Shown: positions 1 to 8,685, counted from the stretch's first letter. The stretch is DNA of 64,000 nucleotides from Sphingomonas flavalba (GCF_004796535.1 NZ_SPHY01000007.1:1-64000), one strand, 5' to 3'. Made by a program: numbers and translations. Notes: generated by a model from the sequence alone, not told the origin.

Positions 1-302
1 CCGCCACCCCGGCCAGACGGGCGGCGCCGGCCCCGGCGCCCGCCGCCACGCCGGCGGCGACGCGCGGCGGCGGATCGACCGTGCAGCTGGGCGCCTTCGG
101 ATCCGAAGCAATCGCCAACGCCGCGTGGAAGCGGATGGCGGCGCGCTTCGCCTTCCTCGCGCCGCTGACCCCGAACGTCACCCAAGCGACGGTCAACGGC
201 AAGGTCTATTACCGGTTGCAGGCCAGCGCGCCGGGGCAGGCGCGCGACATTTGCGGGCGGCTGAAGGTCGCCGGGGAAAGCTGCATCGTCGTCGGCAATT
301 GA
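1..302 (+). CDS. SPOR-domain protein, C-terminal part (5' end outside window)
   Basis: Only the end of this gene is in the window; the reading frame is open from base 3 to the TGA at 300-302. About 25 residues of Ala/Pro-rich linker lead into a SPOR domain that begins with VQLGAFGS and ends with a VYYRLQ...C...C pattern. SPOR domains bind glycan strands lacking stem peptides at the division septum, so the protein probably acts in the periplasm or is anchored to the inner membrane. Its stop lies 7 bases before nagZ, so the two form a peptidoglycan-related transcription unit. The missing N-terminus prevents naming the exact family (DedD/FtsN-like or a TPR-SPOR protein). Confidence 0.8.
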   Translation, partial: ATPARRAAPAPAPAATPAATRGGGSTVQLGAFGSEAIANAAWKRMAARFAFLAPLTPNVTQATVNGKVYYRLQASAPGQARDICGRLKVAGESCIVVGN

Positions 303-309
303 GCGGGCA

Positions 310-1317
310 ATGACCCCGGCCATCTTCGGCATTGCCGGCGAGGCGCTGTCCGCCGACGAGCGCGCCTTCTTCCGCGATGCCGACCCGGCCGGCTACATCC
401 TGTTCGGGCGCAACACCGTGGCGCGGGACCAGCTGCGCGCGCTGACCGACGACCTGCGCGCGCTGTCCGGCCGCGAGCGCCTGCCGATCCTGATCGACCA
501 GGAAGGGGGGCGGGTGGCGCGGATGAAGCCGCCGGAATGGCCGGCCTTTCCGGCCGCCGGGCGGTTCGACGCGTTGTACGAGGTCGCGCCGATCTCCGCG
601 ATCGAGGCGGCGCGCGCCAACGCCCGTGCGCTGGGCCTGATGCTGGCGGAGGCGGGGATCAGCGTCGACTGCCTGCCGCTGCTCGACGTCCGCCAGCCCG
701 GCGCGTCCGACGTGATCGGCGACCGGGCGTTCGGCGCCGACCCGATGCGGGTGGCGGCACTGGGCCGCGCGACGCTGGACGGGCTGGCCGACGCGGGCAT
801 TGTCGGCGTCGTCAAGCACATGCCGGGGCATGGCCGCGCGCTGGTCGACAGCCATCACCTGCTGCCGGTGGTCGACGCCGATGCCGAGGCGCTTGAGAGC
901 GACCTGGAGCCGTTCATCCGGCTGGCCGACGCGCCGATGGCGATGACCGCGCATGTCGTCTACCGCGCCTGGGACGCCGAGCGGCCGGCGACGCTGTCGC
1001 CGCGCGTGATCGGCGAAATCATCCGCGAGCGGATCGGTTTCGACGGGCTGCTGATGTCCGACGACGTCGACATGAAGGCGCTGTCCGGATCGCCGGCGGA
1101 AAACGGCGCGACGGCGGTGGCGGCCGGATGCGACGTTGTGCTCAATTGCTGGGCGCGGATGGACGACATGATCGCGACGGCCCGGCTGCTGCCGGCGATG
1201 ACGGAAGCCGCCGCCCGGCGGCTGGAGCAAGCGATGGCGGTGCCGGCGCCGTCGGTCGCGCCCGCCGATCGCCCGGCGCTGATCGCCCAGCGCGACGCCC
1301 TGCTGGCGCTGGTCTGA
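310..1317 (+). CDS. nagZ: beta-N-acetylhexosaminidase NagZ (GH3)
   Basis: 335 residues, the normal length for single-domain GH3 NagZ. It removes N-acetylglucosamine from anhydro-muropeptides in the cytoplasm during peptidoglycan recycling. The signature KHMPGHGRALVDSHH lies at about 169-183 and holds the Asp/His acid-base loop typical of NagZ; MSDDVDM near 249-255 contains the nucleophile Asp. LIDQEGGRV near 61-69 is the usual substrate-binding stretch. It starts 7 bases after a SPOR-domain gene, so the pair is probably co-transcribed. In many sphingomonads scpA/scpB follow nagZ; here a type I secretion operon follows instead after a 340-base gap. Confidence 0.95.
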   Translation: MTPAIFGIAGEALSADERAFFRDADPAGYILFGRNTVARDQLRALTDDLRALSGRERLPILIDQEGGRVARMKPPEWPAFPAAGRFDALYEVAPISAIEAARANARALGLMLAEAGISVDCLPLLDVRQPGASDVIGDRAFGADPMRVAALGRATLDGLADAGIVGVVKHMPGHGRALVDSHHLLPVVDADAEALESDLEPFIRLADAPMAMTAHVVYRAWDAERPATLSPRVIGEIIRERIGFDGLLMSDDVDMKALSGSPAENGATAVAAGCDVVLNCWARMDDMIATARLLPAMTEAAARRLEQAMAVPAPSVAPADRPALIAQRDALLALV

Positions 1318-1378
1318 GCGCCGTTTCGGACCGACGCCGCCGCGCGCGTGCCACAAGGCGCGCCGAGATTCGGACGAG

Positions 1379-1403
1379 GCCCGCGCCCGGTGCTGGCGCG
1401 GGC
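1379..1403 (+). terminator. GC-rich hairpin in the nagZ-tolC gap (possible terminator)
   Basis: A perfect 9-bp stem, GCCCGCGCC with GGCGCGGGC, closes a 7-base loop 62 bases after nagZ. No U-run follows, so it is not a classic intrinsic terminator; it could stop or pause transcription or protect the nagZ mRNA end. The rest of 1318-1656 has no convincing gene. A 44-codon open frame at 1425-1559 lacks a good ribosome site and any recognisable motif. Confidence 0.35.
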
Positions 1404-1656
1404 GATGGAATCGGGTTAACCACGATGCCGATCGGGATGCGTTCGACGATGAATCACCAGCAGGTCGCCAGGTTCACCGGACCGCCGAGGGGCGTGAGCA
1501 TGAAGGGCGAGCCTATGGAACCAGCGGGGATCAACGGCGGTCGGGTGGAAGCCCGCTGAGCGCATTGGCGATGGGTGCGATCTTGACGTGTCGGCAAGGG
1601 TTGCCGGCTATGCGGGACCGGTGCCTGGCCGGGCGGCGGGTGATGGAGTTGCGAGT

Positions 1657-3087
1657 GTGGCGAGCGTGATCGGGGCGTTCGGACGGGCCGTGGGCGCGGG
1701 GGGAACCCGGCGCCTGGCCGCCGCATGCTGCCTGGCCGCGATCGTCTGGGCCGGGGCGCCGGCGATGGCGCAGGACGTGCCGGTCGCGCCGGCGCAACCG
1801 TCCGACCCCAAGCCGGCGATGGCGCCGCCGGCGCCGCCGATCCTTTACGGCCCGGTAGTTCCGGGCGAGGAGGGCGTGGCGGCGACGCCGCTGGCGCGGC
1901 CGCCGGCGATCAGCCCGGAGCTGGCCGCCGCTGCCGATGTCGCCGTCGACACCTATCCGTCGATCGCCGCCGCCAAGGCGCAGATCCGCGCCGCGCGCAG
2001 CGACATACGTGGCGCCAAGTGGCTGCAGTTCCCCAGCGTTTCGGTCGAGGTGCTCGGCTTCACCGGCGGGCGGCGGGCGATCACCGGCGACCGCGACATC
2101 ACGTCCAACCTGGTCGTCGACCAGCCGATCTGGGCCGGAGGGCGGATTTCCGGCGGGATCCGCAAGGCGGAGGCGGAAAAGCTGGTTGCCGACGCGCGGC
2201 TGCTGGAGACGGTGCAGGACATCGAGCTGCGCGTGATCGACGCCTATTTCGCGATCGCCGGCGCGGCGCGCGAGGCGGCGATCCTGTCCGACAGCCTGGA
2301 CGAGCATAACCGGCTGGTCGAATCGATCGCGCGGCGGGTGCAACAGGAGGTCAGCCCCAGCGCCGATCTGGACCTGGCCCGGTCACGCACCGCCCAGCTT
2401 GAGCAGGAACTGGCGACGGCGGAGGCGCGGCGGCAGGCGGCGCTGACCCAGTTCCGCGCGCTGGTCAGCGACCCGGGGTTCAACCTGGGCAACGTGCCCG
2501 CATATGACCCGATCGCCCATCACCCGGACCCGGCGCAGGCGGCGGAGCAGGCGCTGACCTGCAGCCCGACGCGGCAGCGCAGGCTGGCCGAGGCGCAGGT
2601 GGCCAAGGCCGACATAGACGTGGCGCGCGGCCAGTTGATGCCGCAGCTTAGCGCCGAATATTCGCGCAACGAGATTACCGGCGACCGCGTCGGCCTGGTG
2701 CTGCGCGCGCAGACCAGCGGCGGCTTTTCCGGCGTGTCCGCGCTGGACAGCGCGCGCCTCCGCCGGGATTCGGCGGACCTGGAGGTCGGCGCCGCCGAGC
2801 GGGCGCTGCGCGACGCGATCGGCGTCGACCTGGTCGAGAACGCATCGACGCGGGGGCGGATCGCCAGCGCCGGCACGGCGGCGCGCAATGCCCGGATCGT
2901 CACCGAATCGTACAAGCGCCAGTTCAACGCCGGGCGCCGTACCTGGCTCGACGTGATGAACGCGGTGCGCGAGGCGTCGTCGCTGGAGCTGGCCGAGGCG
3001 GCGGCGGAAGTCTCGGCGATGCAGACGGCGGCGCGGATATTGCTGCGCACCTGCCGCTGGCAGCCGGACGGCAGCGGCGGGCAATGA
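1657..3087 (+). CDS. TolC-family outer membrane channel of a type I secretion system
   Basis: Outer-membrane/periplasmic duct protein of about 476 residues. The GTG at 1657 is chosen because GGAG sits 8 bases upstream and translation then begins just before a signal peptide ending near AMAQ; an upstream in-frame GTG at 1588 would add 23 residues before the signal. The mature part has the long Ala/Glu/Arg-rich helical repeats of the OEP (TolC) family, for example the block around the SADLDLARSR motif, and a second half ending QFNAGRRTWLDVMNA. TGA overlaps the ATG of the ABC exporter gene (ATGA), so channel, exporter and adaptor are translationally coupled. Confidence 0.88.
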   Translation: MASVIGAFGRAVGAGGTRRLAAACCLAAIVWAGAPAMAQDVPVAPAQPSDPKPAMAPPAPPILYGPVVPGEEGVAATPLARPPAISPELAAAADVAVDTYPSIAAAKAQIRAARSDIRGAKWLQFPSVSVEVLGFTGGRRAITGDRDITSNLVVDQPIWAGGRISGGIRKAEAEKLVADARLLETVQDIELRVIDAYFAIAGAAREAAILSDSLDEHNRLVESIARRVQQEVSPSADLDLARSRTAQLEQELATAEARRQAALTQFRALVSDPGFNLGNVPAYDPIAHHPDPAQAAEQALTCSPTRQRRLAEAQVAKADIDVARGQLMPQLSAEYSRNEITGDRVGLVLRAQTSGGFSGVSALDSARLRRDSADLEVGAAERALRDAIGVDLVENASTRGRIASAGTAARNARIVTESYKRQFNAGRRTWLDVMNAVREASSLELAEAAAEVSAMQTAARILLRTCRWQPDGSGGQ

Positions 3088-5186
3088 GCGGGCTGATCCA
3101 CCTGATCCCGATGCTGGCACGGCAGCGCGGCATCGACCTGGACCCCGACTGGCACGGCGGGCTGGCCGACGAGGAGGGCGGGCTGGACGGCCGCGACGGG
3201 CTGCGCCGGCTGGCGACCCATGCGCGCTGGCCGGCGCCGCGCGCGCTGACCGGCCGGCCGAAGGCGGAGGCGTTTCCGCTGCTCGTCTACACCACCGCGC
3301 TCGGCTGGGCGATTGCCGAGCAGTGGGAGAATGAGGGCGAGATCCGCATCGCCACCGAGCGCGGCAGCGCGACGATGGGCTGGGACGACGACGCGACCTT
3401 CTTCGCCGTAGAGCTGCCCGATCCGGTGCGGCGCGGGGCGACGCCGAAGGCGATCGACATCTTCTGGCGCGCGATCCTGAGCCGCAGGGGGGTGCTGGGC
3501 AGCGCGGCGCTCGCCACCGTCGTCGCCAACATCATCGCGCTCGCCACCTCGCTCTATTCGATGCAGGTCTATGACCGGGTGATCCCGCGCGGCAATTTCG
3601 CGACGCTGTGGGTGCTGACCGTCGGCGTCGTCATCGCGCTGGCGATCGATTTCGCGCTGCGTTCCGTTCGGGCGCTGATGATCGAACGCGAGGCGGCGCT
3701 GATCGACACCGAGGTGTCCGAATTCTTCTTCGCCCGGTCGCAGGCGGTGCGGCTCGACGCGCGGCCGCCCGGCGTCGGCACGATGGCGAGCCAGCTGCGC
3801 GGGCTGGAGCAGGTGCGCGCGCTGATGTCGTCCGGCTCGCTGTTCCTGGTCGCCGACCTGCCGTTCGCGCTGCTGTTCCTGCTGGTCATCGCCGCGATCG
3901 GCGGAGTGATCGTCGTCGTGCCGCTGGTCACCTTCCCGATCGCGCTGCTGCTCGGCTGGCTGTTCGCCTGGGCGATCAAGAACGATACCGACAAGGCGCA
4001 GGTCAGCGGCAACCGCAAGAACGGCCTGCTCGTCGAATCGCTCGATTCCGCCGAGACGGTGAAGGCCAATCGCGGCCAGTGGCAGATGCTGGGGCGGTGG
4101 AACCGGCTGATGGACGAGGTCCATCATTACGAGGACCCGGTGAAGCGCTGGTCGTCGATGGCGGGCACGATCTTCAGCACGATGCAGCAGGGCGCCTATG
4201 TCGCGATCATCGCGTTCGGCGCGGTCGAGGTGGCGGCCGGCAACCTGACGATGGGCGGGCTGATCGCCTGCGCGATCATCGCCGGGCGGGTGAACGGGCC
4301 GCTGGTGACGATGCTGCCGGGCTTCATCGTGCAATGGGGCTACGCGCGGTCGTCGCTGCAGGCACTGGACGGGGTGCTTGCCCTGCCGATGGACGATGCG
4401 GCGGGGACGATCAGCCTGCGGCCGGAGCGGCTGAGCGGGCCGCTTCGGCTGGAGGGAGTGAAGTTCGCCTATCCCGGTACGCGCGACACGATCGACGTGC
4501 CGCGGCTGGAAATCCGCGATGGCGAGAAGCTGGCGATCATCGGCGGTGTCGGGTCCGGCAAGTCGACGCTGCTGCGGCTGATCGCCGGCCTCTATGCGCC
4601 GCAGGACGGGCGGGTGCTGATCGGCGGGCTGGACATGGGCCAGATCGCCACCGACGTCGTGCGCCGCCACATCGGCTATCTGCCGCAGGACTTCCGGCTG
4701 GTGAACGGCACGCTGCGCGACAACCTGCTGCTCGGCCTGTCCAACCCGGGCGACGACCGGGTGATGGAGGTGGCGCGGCAGAGCGGTTTCGCCCGCATGG
4801 TCGCCGCCCATCCACGCGGGCTGGACCTGCCGATATCGGAGGGGGGCAGGGGGCTTTCCGGCGGGCAGCGGGCGCTGACCGGGCTGACCCGGCTGCTGCT
4901 CGCCCAGCCACCGATGATGCTGCTCGACGAGCCGAGCGCCAATCTGGACCAGGCGACCGAAAGCGCGGTGTTCGAAGCGATCAAGGATCAGCTCGGCCAG
5001 CGCGGCACGATGGTGCTGGTCACCCACAAGCTGCAACTGCTGGCGCTGGTCGACCGGGTGGTGGTGATGGCCGGCGGCCGGATCGTCCTCGACGGGACGA
5101 CCAGCGACGTGATCGCCCGGCTGGCGCCGCTGGCGCCGGCGCAGGTCGAGGGCGACGCCGCGCCATCGCTGACGGAGCAGGCCTGA
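3084..5186 (+). CDS. type I secretion system ABC exporter (HlyB/LapB-like permease-ATPase)
   Basis: 700 residues. Residues 1-130 form an N-terminal region without a recognisable catalytic Cys, so it is read as a degenerate C39-like (CLD) domain, as in HlyB-type exporters. About 140-440 is a six-helix ABC exporter membrane domain; 450-690 is the nucleotide-binding domain with Walker A GGVGSGKST (about 488-496), signature LSGGQR (about 591) and Walker B MMLLDEPSA (about 611-619). It overlaps the TolC gene by 4 bases and HlyD follows after 3 bases. Such exporters secrete C-terminally signalled proteins (RTX proteins, adhesins) in one step. No RTX substrate gene is next to it. Confidence 0.92.
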   Translation: MSGLIHLIPMLARQRGIDLDPDWHGGLADEEGGLDGRDGLRRLATHARWPAPRALTGRPKAEAFPLLVYTTALGWAIAEQWENEGEIRIATERGSATMGWDDDATFFAVELPDPVRRGATPKAIDIFWRAILSRRGVLGSAALATVVANIIALATSLYSMQVYDRVIPRGNFATLWVLTVGVVIALAIDFALRSVRALMIEREAALIDTEVSEFFFARSQAVRLDARPPGVGTMASQLRGLEQVRALMSSGSLFLVADLPFALLFLLVIAAIGGVIVVVPLVTFPIALLLGWLFAWAIKNDTDKAQVSGNRKNGLLVESLDSAETVKANRGQWQMLGRWNRLMDEVHHYEDPVKRWSSMAGTIFSTMQQGAYVAIIAFGAVEVAAGNLTMGGLIACAIIAGRVNGPLVTMLPGFIVQWGYARSSLQALDGVLALPMDDAAGTISLRPERLSGPLRLEGVKFAYPGTRDTIDVPRLEIRDGEKLAIIGGVGSGKSTLLRLIAGLYAPQDGRVLIGGLDMGQIATDVVRRHIGYLPQDFRLVNGTLRDNLLLGLSNPGDDRVMEVARQSGFARMVAAHPRGLDLPISEGGRGLSGGQRALTGLTRLLLAQPPMMLLDEPSANLDQATESAVFEAIKDQLGQRGTMVLVTHKLQLLALVDRVVVMAGGRIVLDGTTSDVIARLAPLAPAQVEGDAAPSLTEQA

Positions 5187-5189
5187 GCC

Positions 5190-6350
5190 ATGGATTACGC
5201 GCAGAGCCGCCGGGCCTCCACCTGGATCATCGTCCTCGCCGCGCTGGCGGTCGGCGGGTTCATCCTGTGGTCGCTGTGGGCGGAACTCGACCAGATCGCC
5301 CGCGCCCGTGGCACCGTGATCCCGACCGGCCGGGTGCAGGTGATCCAGAGCGCCGACGGCGGCGTCATCACCCGCATCCGGGTGCGCGAAGGCGACGCGG
5401 TGCGCAAGGGGCAACTGCTCGTTTCGCTCGACAAGGTGAAGCTGGGCGCGTCGGTCGACGAGGCGCGGGCGCGGGTGGCGGCACTGAAAAGCGCGATGGC
5501 GCGCATCCAGGCGGAGCTGTTCGGCCGGCCGCTGGCCTTTCCGGACGACGTGCAGGCCTATCCCGAATTCGTCGCCAACCAGCGCCAGCTCTACGCCCAG
5601 CGGCGGGCGTCGCTGGGCGCCGATATCGCCGCGCTGCAATCGCAGGGGCGGCTGATCCGCGAGGAACTGAACCTCAACATGCCGCTGGTCAGGAGCGGCG
5701 ACGTCGCCCGGTCCGAGATCATCCGCATGCAGCGCAACGCCGCCGATGTCGACGGGCAGGTCGCCAGCCGCCGCGCCCGCTATCTGCAGGACCTGCAGGC
5801 CGAATATGCCAAGACGCAGGAGGACCTGGTCACCGCCGAGCAGTTGCTGACCCAGCGCGCCGACGCGCTGGGCAACGCCGACCTGCTGTCGCCGGCCGAC
5901 GGCGTGGTCAAGAACGTGCGGGTGACGACGGTGGGTGGAGTGCTGCGCCCCGGCGACGAGATGCTGACGATCGTGCCGACCGGCGACGCGCTGATCGTCG
6001 AGGCGAAGGTGGCGCCGGCCGATATCGCCTTCGTCCGCGTCGGCCAGACGGCGTCGGTCAAGTTCGACGCCTATGACAACTCGGTCTACGGCGTCGGCAC
6101 GGGGCGGGTGACCTTTATTTCGCCCGACACGCTGGTCGAGGAGCGGCCGGGCGCGCCCGCCGATACATATTACCGCGTCCATCTGGCCGTCGACACGGCG
6201 GCGATGCGGGCGCGGCGCGCCGGTGAGACGATCGCGATCCAGCCGGGCATGACCGCCACCGTCGAGATAAAGACCGGTGAGAGCACGGTTTTCCGCTACC
6301 TGACCAAGCCGATCACCAAGACGACGGCGGAGGCGCTGGGCGAGCGCTGA
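5190..6350 (+). CDS. HlyD-family periplasmic adaptor of the type I secretion system
   Basis: 386 residues. One N-terminal transmembrane segment (about 12-32) is followed by a lipoyl/barrel-sandwich half with the motif VQVIQSADGGVI, a coiled-coil hairpin (about 90-230), and the returning half SPADGVVKNVRV. The C-terminal beta-barrel contains GMTATVEIKTGE, the usual end of HlyD-type membrane fusion proteins. It links the inner-membrane exporter to the TolC-like channel. The gene lies 3 bases after the exporter gene. A 265-base gap with a separate leader follows, so the small gene downstream may have its own promoter. Confidence 0.92.
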   Translation: MDYAQSRRASTWIIVLAALAVGGFILWSLWAELDQIARARGTVIPTGRVQVIQSADGGVITRIRVREGDAVRKGQLLVSLDKVKLGASVDEARARVAALKSAMARIQAELFGRPLAFPDDVQAYPEFVANQRQLYAQRRASLGADIAALQSQGRLIREELNLNMPLVRSGDVARSEIIRMQRNAADVDGQVASRRARYLQDLQAEYAKTQEDLVTAEQLLTQRADALGNADLLSPADGVVKNVRVTTVGGVLRPGDEMLTIVPTGDALIVEAKVAPADIAFVRVGQTASVKFDAYDNSVYGVGTGRVTFISPDTLVEERPGAPADTYYRVHLAVDTAAMRARRAGETIAIQPGMTATVEIKTGESTVFRYLTKPITKTTAEALGER

Positions 6351-6542
6351 CACTGATGCAGCCGGGCGGAGCGACTCCGGTGCCGCCGGGCGGACCGGGC
6401 GGCTGGCGCGTCAATCATTCGTTCACGATTTTCGGTGCATGGATGAAGTACCGCATTTTCCATGTGTCGCATCGGGGATACAGTTCGTCCCTAAACAGCG
6501 GCGCGGATACTATGCCGGTGGCAGAGTGGGCTCTTAAGGGGG

Positions 6543-6598
6543 TTGAATCGACGAGGATTCAATGCCACAGGCGGCCCGAAGTATTTTTGGATCGGGCC
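6543..6598 (+). promoter_or_regulatory. two-hairpin mRNA leader before the small exported protein
   Basis: Two perfect 7-bp inverted repeats lie one after the other directly upstream of the ribosome site: TTGAATC/GATTCAA (6543-6549 and 6556-6562) and GGCCCGA/TCGGGCC (6573-6579 and 6592-6598, with a U-rich loop). GGGAG at 6604-6608 and ATG 6616 follow. The arrangement could form a structured 5' UTR controlling translation or stability. No known riboswitch class is recognised. Confidence 0.45.
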
Positions 6599-6615
6599 AA
6601 AAAGGGAGTTGTGTG

Positions 6616-6864
6616 ATGATCAAGAAGACTGTGATGGCCACCGCGGCCATTCTGTCGATGGCGGTGATGCCGGCGTCGGCGATCGCCCAGTCGGCCTCGG
6701 CCGCTCGTCTTTCGGTTTCCAACGCGCGCGTCGCGGCGGCCACTGAGAACAAGAGCGAGCTGGCTGGCGGCGGCATCCTGATCGCTGCCATCGCGGCCGC
6801 CGCCGTGATCGCCGCGATCGTCATCGCCGCGGACAACAAGGATGACAAGCCCGCGAGCGCCTGA
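6616..6864 (+). CDS. small exported hypothetical protein with a C-terminal hydrophobic segment
   Basis: 82 residues from ATG 6616, preceded by GGGAG with 7-base spacing. A Sec-type signal peptide (MIKKTVMATAAILSMAVMP, cleavage probably after ASAIAQ) is followed by about 25 polar residues, then a strongly hydrophobic Gly/Ala/Ile stretch (GGGILIAAIAAAAVIAAIVI) and a short charged tail DNKDDKPASA. Small proteins of this build recur in sphingomonads but have no known function. It lies 265 bases downstream of the secretion operon with its own structured leader and an intrinsic terminator, so it looks like an independent, possibly abundant transcript. Whether it relates to the secretion system is unknown. 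Confidence 0.75.
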   Translation: MIKKTVMATAAILSMAVMPASAIAQSASAARLSVSNARVAAATENKSELAGGGILIAAIAAAAVIAAIVIAADNKDDKPASA

Positions 6865-6894
6865 GCGCCCGGCTTCTCGTTTCAAACGAGATCA

Positions 6895-6930
6895 GGGAGT
6901 CGCCCATGCGGGGCGGCTCCCTTTTCTTTT
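6895..6930 (+). terminator. intrinsic terminator after the small exported protein
   Basis: GGGAGTCGCCC (6895-6905) pairs with GGGCGGCTCCC (6911-6921), with one G-U pair and a 5-base loop, followed by TTTTCTTTT. It starts 30 bases after the stop at 6864. The stretch 6931-7384 that follows has lower GC than its surroundings and no supportable gene. Confidence 0.85.
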
Positions 6931-7384
6931 GGGCGGTGGTCTTAGGCGGAGCGGTCGGCGGGCGTGAATGGCCGAGGGCGATCTCGATCACGATAACATA
7001 GCCTTGACCATCATCGACCGCCCTCTGTCCTCCATAACCACATTCTCGGTACCGAGTTGGCTCGCACACCACGGAACCTATGTGCAGAGAGCCAGTCCGC
7101 TCTTGAAAAATATTCCAGAGATGAATGAGGCGATCGTCCTGCCATAGCTTCGCGATCTTAGTCGTTGAGCATACGGGAAACCTCAGTGCGCTTTCAAAGC
7201 GACCGCGAGCTCCATACGTACGTGGCACCTGCCGACGCTTAATTCCAACAATGCGAGTCCGAGTAGCTGGTTTCTCATCCTGCATCCACAAGATGCGACG
7301 TATGTCCGTATTTGCGCAAACTGAAACCGTCGTTGGACATAAAAACCATTCCCAGCCAACCCGCCTTCGCACTATCAGTCTCGC

Positions 7385-8284
7385 ATGGCGTTCGGCATTT
7401 TCATCCACCGGTCTGACTCGATTTACGACGATACGCCAGCCGAGCGTTATCAGTTTCCAAAGCAGTATCTTGAGCGAGCGCGGACGTGTGTCGGCGACTG
7501 GATTGTCTATTACGAACCGCGGAAGATTGCGGCCACTAAAGGCTATTACGCGATGGCTAAGGTGGAGCGCGTTATTACCGATCCATCAACTCCGCACATG
7601 TACCTCGCGCTGATTGAGCCTGGCAGTTACCTTGATTTCGTAACACCGGTCCCATTTTCTGATGTGAATGGGCCGATCGAGCGAGGTGTGCTCAACGAGG
7701 CTGGGCGTATTTCTGGGCGGGCCCAGGCGGCCGTTCGAGGTTTATCACCGAGTGACTTCGCCCGGATTGTTGCAGCCGGTTTGGCGGACGAAAATCCGCT
7801 TCTGCCACGAACGGACTTCGCGGTCGTCGAACCAGTTCTTCGTGAAGAGCAAGCTCCCTTTGTTTTCGATGAAGCGCGGGAGCGGGTTTCCGCGATTGTG
7901 TCGCGCGTTGTGCGCGATCGCGTGTTCCGACGGGTTATTTTGCGGGCCTATGATGAGCGCTGTGCGGTTACCGGGTTGAAGCTCATCAATGGTGGCGGGA
8001 GGGCTGAAGTAGAGGCGGCTCACATCCGTCCCGTCGAAGCTAACGGACCCGACATCGTGAGCAACGGCTTAGCACTTTCTGGAACTGCGCATTGGATGTT
8101 CGATCGCGGTTTGATTGGGTTGGAGGACGACATGCGAATCATTATTTCGCGGCAGGCCAATGACCCCGGCAGCATCCGATCGGTCATCAATGCCAGCGGC
8201 CGGATATTGATGCCGCAGAGAGAGGCGGATCGGCCGCATCCGCAGTTCGTTCGGTGGCATCGTGAGCATTGCTTCAAACATTGA
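7385..8284 (+). CDS. HNH endonuclease with a PUA/EVE-like N-terminal region
   Basis: 299 residues. The C-terminal third is an HNH_2-type nuclease domain: CAVTGLKLINGG, then EAAHIRPVEANGPD, then NGLALSGTAHWMFDRGLIGL, giving the Cys/His and H-N-H pattern of the family. The N-terminal part (about 1-115) has the pattern GDWIVYYEPRK...GYYAMAKVERVI, reminiscent of PUA-like/EVE modified-base readers. If so, this is a modification-dependent restriction nuclease; that reading is inference from pattern alone. Base composition is clearly more AT-rich than the neighbours and no methyltransferase lies beside it, which suggests horizontal acquisition. A start at 7385 gives the full domain; no strong ribosome site is visible. 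Confidence 0.82.
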   Translation: MAFGIFIHRSDSIYDDTPAERYQFPKQYLERARTCVGDWIVYYEPRKIAATKGYYAMAKVERVITDPSTPHMYLALIEPGSYLDFVTPVPFSDVNGPIERGVLNEAGRISGRAQAAVRGLSPSDFARIVAAGLADENPLLPRTDFAVVEPVLREEQAPFVFDEARERVSAIVSRVVRDRVFRRVILRAYDERCAVTGLKLINGGGRAEVEAAHIRPVEANGPDIVSNGLALSGTAHWMFDRGLIGLEDDMRIIISRQANDPGSIRSVINASGRILMPQREADRPHPQFVRWHREHCFKH

Positions 8285-8339
8285 GTTGGCCGTTTTTTGG
8301 CGGGAGTTATTATTAACCATTCGGTTTCGTAAGCGGCGG

Positions 8340-8612
8340 TTATTTTACCGGTAACCCCCTATGCCTGTCGGGCAAGCGTTCCGCGTGTCGGATGTGCGTG
8401 TTTCCGAGGACAGATTCAGCGATGGGCCGCCGGGCTGCGGTGTTGTCGGTGGCCGGCGTCGCGGTCTGTTCGTCGAGGGCGGCGGCGGCTTCGTCGAGGG
8501 CGCGGGCTTCGCCTACGGTGACGCCGCCGGGGCCGGGGGCGTTGTCCTGCTGTCCGCAGGCAGCGAGGCAGAGCGGCGCGAGGATGGCGAGCAGCGGCGG
8601 ATGGCGGATCAT
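8340..8612 (-). CDS. small putative lipoprotein
   Basis: 90 residues, read leftwards from ATG 8612 with GGAG 7 bases upstream. A signal sequence ending in the lipobox LAACG places the lipid-modified Cys at residue 19. The mature part is short, Ala/Glu-rich and of no known family. It follows another small lipoprotein gene on the same strand, separated by an intrinsic terminator. The last 20 residues run into AT-richer sequence and are less typical, so the C-terminus could be frayed. Function unknown. Confidence 0.6.
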   Translation of the reverse strand: MIRHPPLLAILAPLCLAACGQQDNAPGPGGVTVGEARALDEAAAALDEQTATPATDNTAARRPIAESVLGNTHIRHAERLPDRHRGLPVK

Positions 8613-8632
8613 CGCCGGTCTCCGGCAAAGGA

Positions 8633-8664
8633 AAGGGCCGCGACCCGGGTGGATCGCGGCCCTT
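8633..8664 (-). terminator. intrinsic terminator between the two small lipoprotein genes
   Basis: An 11-bp perfect inverted repeat, AAGGGCCGCGA with TCGCGGCCCTT, and a T-rich tail in leftward reading lie 21 bases beyond the stop of the 92-residue lipoprotein gene. Confidence 0.8.
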
Positions 8665-8685
8665 ATGAAATAAGGCGCTTGGCGC

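Noticed and set aside
1425-1559. A 44-codon open frame between nagZ and the TolC-like gene
   Set aside because: Starts at ATG 1425, but has no convincing Shine-Dalgarno, signal peptide or recognisable family.
2520-6353. A 1277-codon open frame antisense to the type I secretion genes
   Set aside because: Its predicted protein is Arg/His/Pro/Gln-rich with no motif, and it is opposite three well-supported genes. Long antisense frames are expected at this GC content; the same applies to the antisense frames at 11971-14661, 15632-17869, 24113-26548, 57053-59338 and 60625-62700.
6821-7408. A 195-codon leftward open frame in the AT-richer patch
   Set aside because: It looks slightly protein-like in the middle, but it has no ribosome site or known motif, and its end runs through the intrinsic terminator and the coding region of the small exported protein. 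A decayed gene fragment is possible but unsupported.
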